Shown: one piece after another, positions 57,701 through 64,000 of the stretch
How the letters are laid out: each line of letters starts with the position of its first letter
Numbering within the stretch: position 1 is the stretch's first letter
Notes under the pieces: generated by a model
Databases searched by the model: none
Seen by the model: the letters and a program-made list of their open reading frames with translations, nothing else
Told to the model about the DNA's origin: nothing
Program-made: the position numbers and the translations under genes
DNA from: Macrostomum hystrix
Taxonomy: Eukaryota > Platyhelminthes > Macrostomidae
Direction of reading: 5' to 3'
Length of the DNA stretch: 64,000 nt
Assembly (NCBI GenBank): GCA_950097015.1
Contig: CATNEN010000007.1
Coordinates: forward strand, 6,810,001 to 6,874,000

Positions 57701-60700
57701 TTGCTGTCGTTAGTGCCACGGGTATTTCTTGCGTCAGCTTCTGCTTCTTTTGATTCTGGTGCTCACGCTTCTCTGCTCGTCTGTTGCCTTTTTCTGCTTC
57801 TGTTCACTGATGCTTCTGTTCACTGATGCTTCTGCTCATATTCTTTTGTCACAAAAATTTTGTCTAAGGACAAACTTAGGTTGGGGCCTTGACTTGGCCT
57901 CTACCCTTACCCCTTAGCCATAACTTTTTAATGAATTGACATATTATCTTGATTAAAAATGCGTTAGAACTGCTGAATCTTTATTTATCAGTGACGTGAG
58001 TTTCAATAAATCAATATGTTGCACCAGTTTGCCTGTGCATCGATTTTTCCCGCTATTTCTGGGACACCCCTCGTATGTATATAAAAACTGAGTCGGAGGG
58101 TGAGTGGCAGAGCGGTCTAACGCTTTTGCCCGTCGCCCCAAGGTCCCTGAGCTCGATTCCACGGCGAGGCCACATTAATTTTGAGGTTCAGCCGCGGAGA
58201 GAAGGCTTAGGGGCTTCCAACCTGAAAGGCACAGTGAAATCCAAGGTAGATGTACCTGTGTGGGGTGCCTTCAAACAATGTTTGCGTGCGTGTGTGCTCA
58301 GGAGTCGGCGGAATGGACACAATTGCCTCTTGCCAGCTGCCGGTTCATTGCCAATAAATGTGCCACTGCCCACAGCCCTACTGCAAATATTGGTATTGTT
58401 ATTAATTATGGAAACTAAGTATGTTTCTCAGAAATGTGAATTGAATTTCACACAGATGGATGCAAATTACACCAAAGTTCCACAGCCTCAGCTTTGCACT
58501 GCGCCTCTAAAAGTCCATAGACTGGTCGAGGGGCCGCCAACCCACCCAAATTTCTACAACAGCTGATGTTGGTACTCATTTTAGAGCTGGGTGCATTTCT
58601 TGGTTACATTCTCGCTTCACTTTAAAATCACCTTAGATGCCCCAAGTCGCTATCTGGTCTGCCTCATGAAGCCTTCTCAGCGGCAGCAACCTCAGCAACT
58701 ACAACTGTTGCAGCAGCAACAGCAGCAGCAGCAGGTTACCTGGCCAATCAAATCGTCCCAATCGGTGGCTGCTTCGCCGCCAGTCAGAGCCGCCGCTACG
58801 AGGCCGGCCGCATCGTCAGTGTCCAGTGTGGGCAGCTCGCCTTCACTGCCGCACTCGCTGTCCGATTTCATCTCCTGTCGGCACGATTGCGCCGATAGCA
58901 ACCTGGTGACACATGCCGTGTGCAGGTTGGCCTTTGATTAATTGCGTTCATTGTGGCTAATAAGTAGTTGCTTTAACAGCTGTATGACCCGAGGACCAGG
59001 TGGTGTAACGGCTGTATGACCCGAGGAGCGGGTGCGGCTGTTTGACCAGAGGACCAGGTGGTGTAACGGCTGTATGACCAGAGGAGCGGGTGCGGCTGTA
59101 TGACCAGAGGAGCGGGTGCGGCTGTATGACCAGAGGAGCGGGTACGGCTGTTTGACCAGAGGACCAGGTGGTGTAACGGCTGTATGACCAGAGGAGCGGG
59201 TGCGGCTGTATGACCAGAGGAGCGGGTACGGCTGTTTGACCAAAGGACCAGGTGGTGTAACGGCTGTATGACCAGAGGAGCGGGTGCGGCTGTATGACCA
59301 GAGGAGCGGGTACGGCTGTTTGACCAGAGGACCAGGTGGTGTAACGGCTGTATGACCAGATTATCAGGTGGTGTTAGGGCTGTATGACAAGAGGATCAGG
59401 TGGTGTAATGGCTGTATGACCAGAGGATCAGGTGGTGTAACGGCTGTATGACCAGAGGAGCGGGTGCGGCTGTATGACCAGAGGAGCGGGTACGGCTGTT
59501 TGACCAGAGGACCAGGTGGTGTAACGGCTGTATGACCAGATTATCAGGTGGTGTTAGGGCTGTATGACAAGAGGATCAGGTGGTGTAATGGCTGTATGAC
59601 CAGAAGATCAGGTGGTGTAAGGGCTGTATGACCAGAGGACCAGGTGGTGTAATGGCTGTATGACCAGAAGATCAGGTTGTCTAAGGGCTGTATGACCAGA
59701 GGAGCGGGTACGGCTGTTTGACCAGAGGGTCAGGTGGTGTAAGGGCTGCATGACCAGAGGATCAGGTGGTGTAAGGGCTGCATGACCAGAGGATCAGGTG
59801 GTGTAATGGCTGTATGACCAGAGGACCAGGTGGTGTAATGCCTGCATGACCAGAGGACCAGGTGGTGTAATGGCTGTATGACCAGAAGATCAGGTGGTGT
59901 AAGGGCTGTATGACCAGAGGAGCGGGTACGGCTGTTTGACCAGAGGGTCAGGTGGTGTAAGGGCTGCATGACCAGAGGATCAGGTGGTGTAAGGGCTGCA
60001 TGACCAGAGGATCAGGTGGTGTAATGGCTGTATGACCAGAGGACCAGGTGGTGTAATGGCTGTATGACCAGAGGATCAGGTGGTTTAAGGGCTGTATGAC
60101 CAGAGGATCAGGTGGTGTAATGCCTGCATGACCAGAGGACCAGGTGGTGTAATGGCTGTTTGACCAGAGGAGCGGGTGCGGCTGTATGACCAGAGGAGCG
60201 GGTGGTGTAACGGCTGTTTGACCAGACCAGAGGACCAGGTGGTGTAATGGCTGTTTGACCAGAGGAGCGGGTGCGGCTGTATGACCAGAGGGTCAGGTGG
60301 TGTAAGGGCTGCATGACCAGAGGAGCGTGTGGTGTAACGGCTGTATGACCAGAGGAGCGGGTGCGGCTGTATGACCAGAGGGTCAGGTGGTGTAAGGGCT
60401 GCATGACCAGAGGATCAGGTGGTGTAAGGGCTGCATGACCAGAGGATCAGGTGGTGTAAGGGCTGCATGACCAGAGGATCAGGTGGTGTAAGGGCTGCAT
60501 GACCAGAGGATCAGGTGGTGTAAGGGCTGCATGACCAGAGGATCAGGTGGTGTAATGGCTGTATGACCAGAGGATCAGGTGGTGTAAGGGCTGCATGACC
60601 AGAGGATCAGGTGGTGTAAGGGCTGCATGACCAGAGGATCAGGTGGTGTAAGGGCTGCATGACCAGAGGATCAGGTGGTGTAAGGGCTGCATGACCAGAG

Positions 60701-62660
60701 GATCAGGTGGTGTAATGGCTGTATGACCAGAGGATCAGGTGGTGTAAGGGCTGCATGACCAGAGGATCAGGTGGTGTAAGGGCTGCATGACCAGAGGATC
60801 AGGTGGTGTAAGGGCTGCATGACCAGAGGGCCAAGTGAATGAGTGAATGAATGCAGCCGGGTCCAGTTAGTTTCTCCTCCCCGTCGCCTTTAAAGCCCGG
60901 CGCTGGCCAGCAAGCAGGCGGTGCTGGCCGAGTTCTTCATCGGCAGACGCTGGGCAAGCCTGGTGCTGCCAATTGATACTCCCATCTGGCAGCGGCACGT
61001 GCAGGATGTTGGTGAGTTGCTTACTGACTGCTTGTACGTGGCCAAGCCATGTTGACTAGCCTTTGAACCCTTCAAAACTCTCCAGTGGCCGGCAACGATG
61101 AAGCCTCTAGCGGCATCTACCGCTGCCAGATAACAGGAAACGGCCGCATGGCATTTGTGAAGAGCCGCAGTCACCGAAGCCAGCAGCAGCCTAGCCAGTT
61201 TGCCTCCACGCACTGCATCATCAGGTCAGCTCCGATGGTCTAGTCCTCATCGAGCTGCTCAATAATACTTTTTAGCGACCTCCTAACCTTCTTCATTGAC
61301 AGATTCTGCGAATCCAACCAGGATCTGCAGGGCAGCCCCTCTGCCAGTCTGCTGCGCCGCGTTGGCTCCGTCACTGCCACTTCGAGCAGCTCTTCGACGC
61401 CTTCCCTGCCGCAGTCGCCAAAGCAGCTGCAGCAGCAGCAGCAGCAGCAGCGCTCTGCTCTCGGTCCGCGCGAGCGTCAGGAGCTGCTTAGCCTAGGAGC
61501 ATTGTATAAGAGCTGCGCCAAACAGGATCCAGAGAGGGCGGCCGCTCTACGCAGTCGCATGCTCACACTGTGGGCAGATTCTCAGCAGCAGCAGCAGCAG
61601 CCAGGGCCTGTTAATCAGCCGTTCCAACTGCCTCAGCCTCATCCGTCGGCGCCGCTATTGCTAAGTTCCACGCAGCGCTCATCCTCTGATATGGGCACGA
61701 GCATGATGAACGTGATGAGGTCCAGGACTGCTGGCGGCAGGCAGCCAGCCTCTCTGCTCATGGAGCTGCTTAATGGGCCCAGCGCGCATTCCTGCACCGT
61801 CAGCATTACGGCAGGAGCTCTACAGGTGTGGCAAAGCTTGGCAAAGCCTAGATTTTCAGTTCAGACTAAGCCGCTCTGGCTCATTGTGTCACACTAGGCC
61901 GTAGCTTATCCCCGCCCGCATTCCGTTGTATTCGCAGGAGCTGCTAAACGCCAAGGAGCAGCAGGCCCGCGCCGCCGAGCAGCAGCAGGTCAGCTCCACC
62001 ACCGCTACGCCCAGCACGCCGGGTAGAAAGCGTCAACCGTCCTGGCCAGATGACAACATCGGCGGCGGCAGCGCCGTCGAGGAGGATGCCGACAGCAGCA
62101 CGCACACCAGTGTTGGTGGTAAGCGGAAGCCGCCAGCCGGCACGCAGCTCCTGGCTGCTCTTCTCAGCGAGGCGGCTGCTCCATCCGCTGCCGCTTCAAC
62201 TGCCAATGCTAATGCCGCGCATACACGCGAGTCTGCGGCACCTCCGCAAGCGATGCCTGCGGTCGATATCAACGGCGGCGGCGATGGCGAAGAGTTCGGT
62301 ATGCTTGAGAGCATCCTCCGCAGCATCGACGAGCAGCAGCAGCAGCAGCAGCTACCTCCAAATACCGTGGCCCTCATTCAGCAGCCGTCCCTAACATTCG
62401 TTCCACCGATGCCAGCTGCGCCGCCGCCACCGCCGCAGCCGGCGCCTGGACCGGATAACAGCGCTGGAGGCGCTGAACTGCCAGAAGACGTTGTGCTGGA
62501 CATCATCCTGGACATGGAGGAGCGGCACAAACACCAGCCCACGCCGGATTCCACAACACCATCTGGCGCTGCCGCGGCCGCTGTCACACCGAGCGCTCCG
62601 CCCAGCATGGGCTCAGGCAGCGGCGGCGGCGGCTTGCTCGAAAGGCTGCTGAGTAGCTGA
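54721..62660 (+). CDS. p160/SRC-type nuclear receptor coactivator (NCOA-like)
   Basis: Eight exons, 54721-54918, 55631-55805, 55927-56082, 58637-58925, 60911-61011, 61086-61224, 61303-61825 and 61938-62660, join in phase to 767 aa. The protein would recruit acetyltransferases to ligand-bound nuclear receptors. A PAS-A-like domain begins EGFLLVVNDSAVIDFASQN (exon 2) and closes SRYLVCLMKP (exon 4). A PAS-B-like part follows (FFIGRRWASLVLP, then IYRCQITGNGRMAFVKSRS and FASTHCIIRF). The C-terminal half is Ser/Gln-rich with four LXXLL boxes: LMELL (505-509), LQELL (526-530, across the last splice junction), LAALL (599-603) and LERLL (761-765, at the end). Animal p160 proteins start with bHLH; here the first exon has none. 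An AG (TTGTCGTTTCAG) lies about 65 bp upstream of the ATG. Full p160 proteins are about 1,400 aa, so this is short. Confidence is good for the family, moderate for the 5' end. Confidence 0.8.
55067..55185 (-). ncRNA. Spliced-leader (SL) RNA-like sequence, probably a defective copy
   Basis: On the minus strand, 55185-55141 begins with a hairpin (CCGT-ATAG-ACGG), runs through CTCTTACTGCGAAGACTC and ends AATTTATTGCAT. This matches, from memory, the Macrostomum spliced-leader exon; flatworm leaders typically end TTGCATG followed by a GT donor. Here TTGCAT is followed directly by AAGAAATCG, so the expected G/GT is missing, as if three bases had been lost. Downstream, a GC-rich hairpin (GCACA-GTGAA-TGTGC inside CAGGC...GCCTG) could be the intron-side stem; no clear Sm site is seen. 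It lies in intron 1 of the NCOA-like gene, on the opposite strand. A pseudogene is more likely than a working donor. Confidence 0.6.
56293..58073 (-). mobile_element. mariner-family DNA transposon with about 155-bp inverted repeats
   Basis: The ends at 56293-56447 and 57916-58073 are inverted repeats of about 155 bp, starting GGGTGTCCCAGAAATAGCGG a few bases inside each edge, with small indels between them. TA dinucleotides flank both ends (56291-56292 and 58074-58075), the usual mariner target duplication. It is 1,781 bp with a transposase frame on the minus strand, inserted in intron 3 of the NCOA-like gene and antisense to it. Confidence 0.88.
56578..57669 (-). pseudogene. mariner transposase, broken by one stop codon
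   Basis: One frame runs from 57669 to 56578 (363 codons), interrupted only by a TGA directly after the PPVKAK segment (about 57017-57019). The N-terminal half has the paired helix-turn-helix region (GKRGSEIVSQLTEIHGVS, SAVYRWLEEF, SPKTSIHRIL). The catalytic domain shows the first Asp in TGDETWIPHFD and the second in LLHDNARPHTA. The third acidic position is Glu in SPNLAPCEYAIF, 34 residues later, where most mariners have Asp. TGA is one C-to-T change from CGA, a common CpG decay. The transposase cuts and pastes the element through its inverted repeats; this copy cannot make a full protein without readthrough. Confidence 0.85.
58090..58405 (+). mobile_element. tRNA-derived SINE, fuller copy
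   Basis: The head has an A box (GTGGCAGAGCGGTCTAACGC) and a B-box-like GAGCTCGATTCCACGG with tRNA-like spacing. A conserved body (AAGGCACAGTGAAATCC, GTGTGTGCTCAGGAGTCGG, ACAATTGCCTCTTGCC, CCCACAGCCCTACTGCAAAT) and a T/A-rich tail follow. It starts about 16 bp after the mariner's right edge, in intron 3 of the NCOA-like gene. A deleted relative is at 21544-21798. Confidence 0.78.
58505..58590 (-). mobile_element. SINE tail fragment related to the element at 5195
   Basis: On the + strand this shares the order GTCCATAGACTGG, GGGGCCGCCA, CCACCCAAA, AGCTGATGTTGGT and CATTTTA with 5197-5275. The tRNA-like head is absent, as in a 5'-truncated copy in minus orientation. It ends about 45 bp before exon 4 of the NCOA-like gene. 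Confidence 0.6.
58970..60830. repeat. 25/32-bp compound minisatellite in NCOA-like intron 4
   Basis: Two unit types mix. One is about 32 bp, GGCTGCATGACCAGAGGATC then AGGTGGTGTAAG; the other is about 25 bp, CGGCTGTATGACCAGAGGAG then CGGGTG, lacking the GGTGTAA spacer. The first half alternates them in blocks and the second half is almost pure long units. The array starts 45 bp after the donor at 58926 and ends about 80 bp before the next exon, so it fills the intron. Confidence 0.95.
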
Positions 62661-63505
62661 GGACTGTTATGGCCATTCTGACTAACATTTTAACACACTT
62701 TTACATCATCGCGTGTTATCCGCTCTGTCGCTTAGATTATGTCTGTTAGGGAGTCTTGATTTAGTGTTCAGTGTGTCCGTTTACCTGCCCCCCTAAGCAA
62801 GGCTTTGTTTATTTGTTTAGGTAGTTGACTTGGTCAAAGCCTTGGCTGTGTTGTTTCGCAGATTGCATATCGGATTTTGTATCGGGACGCATATTTTTGT
62901 TGTTAATCAATTCTTAGAGCGTGTAATTAGTTTCCTTATATTTTCAAGTATTTTAGTTTTGTACAGTTCAGTAACTTATTTACCTTTTAATTACATCTGC
63001 TTTTATTTGCGTCATAAAAATATCGTTTAATTTTATCAGACTGTCGCTTAGATAGAATCTGCACTGCTAAGCAGTAGGATAACATGAGCATTCAGTGAGC
63101 TGTAGTTTTGTCAGTTCGTTTTCCTACTCGTATGAGTCGCGTTACTAAATATATTAGAGTTTATTATCAGTTCTCACTTTCTGTAAATGATTGCAAGCAT
63201 TAGTTTCTGCTTTGAAATAAACTAGAACATATTTGAAGCCACCCAAGTTAACTCTATTTGATACATTACTAGCTTTTTTTGCCCGTTGTTTTTGGGGCAG
63301 AAATTTAAAGCAAAGCAGTAAGCAATTCACGTCTCTGTATTAACTTTATAGTGAAGGTCACCATTTATTTATTTACTGCATTAATGAAAAGTGAAGAGTT
63401 TGTTTAAGGGCATTTTAAGTAAAAAATAAGTGAAAAGTTTGTCCAAACAGCCCCCTCTTGATTACTTCTTTAGAAACATGTCTCTTAGCCACTCCTCTAT
63501 ACAGT
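62661..63505 (+). other. NCOA-like 3' UTR
   Basis: AT-rich, no coding similarity. An AATAAA at 63216-63221, about 555 bp past the stop, is a plausible poly(A) signal. Confidence 0.45.
63216..63221 (+). terminator. Candidate poly(A) signal of the NCOA-like gene
   Basis: A canonical AATAAA hexamer in an AT-rich 3' flank. Assignment rests on position only. Confidence 0.4.
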
Positions 63506-63751
63506 CAGTGGCAGATCCAGGAATTTTGTTTTGGGGCGGTCTGTCAGGGGAGCGCCATGAGAATCACAGAGGGGGTGCCAGCGGCCGAAAAAGGGCGCCA
63601 GGAGCCAAGAAAGGGCGCCAGCGGCTGAAAAACGGGAGCCAGCGGCTGAAAAAGGGGCGCCAGCGGCCGAAAAGGGGCGCATCTTATTCCCATGATTAAA
63701 ATTTAGGGGGGGCGACTGCCCCCCCGCCCCCCCCCCCTAAGTCTGCCTCTG
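63506..63751. mobile_element. hAT-type MITE, 246 bp, with 8-bp target duplication
   Basis: The left end CAGTGGCAGATCCAGGA and the inverted right end CAGAGGCAGACTTAGGG form imperfect terminal inverted repeats. TATACAGT flanks it directly on both sides (63498-63505 and 63752-63759), the 8-bp duplication typical of hAT insertions. The interior has no transposase, only about five copies of a degenerate unit around GGCGCCAGCGGCCGAAAA and a G/C homopolymer stretch (GGGGGGGCGACTGCCCCCCC). It is a non-autonomous element. Confidence 0.8.
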
Positions 63752-63759
63752 TATACAGT

Positions 63760-64000
63760 ATGCATGTACACGCGTATACATAAGGAAAATAGCCATGGCA
63801 TAACAATAACAATGTCAAAGAAACAAAATTAAACTGTTTCAGAGTTCAGAGTTAGACAGGTCAAGGTCAATTCGTGACTACTTTTCTATTAATTGCTTGC
63901 GAGTCACCTCAAGGCCTGGGGATACACCACATTTTTCGTTCTTCCCCTTGGTGCGAAAATGAATAGGCCAGCTGGAGTTCCAACACGGGAGCAGGCGACA
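63760..64000. other. Window end, nothing recognised
   Basis: Unique AT-rich sequence without a coding or repeat signal I can support. Confidence 0.4.

Noticed and set aside
1-64000. CRISPR arrays, bacterial operons or phage genes
   Set aside because: The many direct repeats have no variable spacers, and introns and SINEs show the DNA to be animal.

Overview
This is eukaryotic genomic DNA: split genes with GT/AG introns, GC-rich exons in AT-rich flanks, and an extreme load of tandem repeats. The best guess is a free-living flatworm of the Macrostomum type. The main support is a minus-strand stretch at about 55141-55185 that matches, as I remember it, the Macrostomum spliced-leader exon and ends in the flatworm-type TTGCAT. 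The gene set (caspase, CCR4/CNOT6, p160 coactivator, Emi-type APC/C inhibitor, galectin domains) is animal. Species assignment is inference.

Layout. 1-889 (+): 3' end of an Emi1/Emi2-like F-box gene with zinc-binding domain and C-terminal RL tail. 1051-4075: two 34-bp minisatellites. 4148-4443 (+): a short exon with a TOX-family C-terminal cysteine motif. 5678-8212 (+): complete five-exon CNOT6/CCR4 deadenylase, followed by a 43-bp minisatellite. 10929-16403 (+): a four-exon caspase whose second intron holds 36 copies of a 75-bp repeat. 19763-47301 (-): a 15-exon gene for a predicted protein of about 6,980 aa. It has one N-terminal galectin-like domain, a single 16.9-kb exon carrying 75 AHNAK-like 73-aa repeats, an 18-copy decapeptide array, a basic/Ser/Gln-rich segment and four more galectin-like domains. 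48279-49967: 26 near-identical 65-bp units. 54721-62660 (+): an eight-exon p160/NCOA-type coactivator (PAS regions, four LXXLL boxes). Its introns hold a spliced-leader-like RNA copy, a decayed mariner, SINEs and a 1.9-kb minisatellite. 63506-63751: a probable hAT MITE with an 8-bp target duplication.

Exon joins were checked for reading phase by hand; the summed CDS lengths of CNOT6 (543 aa), caspase (377 aa, N terminus unresolved), NCOA-like (767 aa) and the galectin/AHNAK gene (after discounting nine indels) are all multiples of three. The genes are independent neighbours, not an operon: cell-cycle control, mRNA decay, apoptosis, a giant scaffold-like protein and nuclear-receptor transcription. 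The most unusual item is the galectin-AHNAK architecture, together with the clustered single-base indels in its repeat exon, which look more like assembly errors than real breaks.
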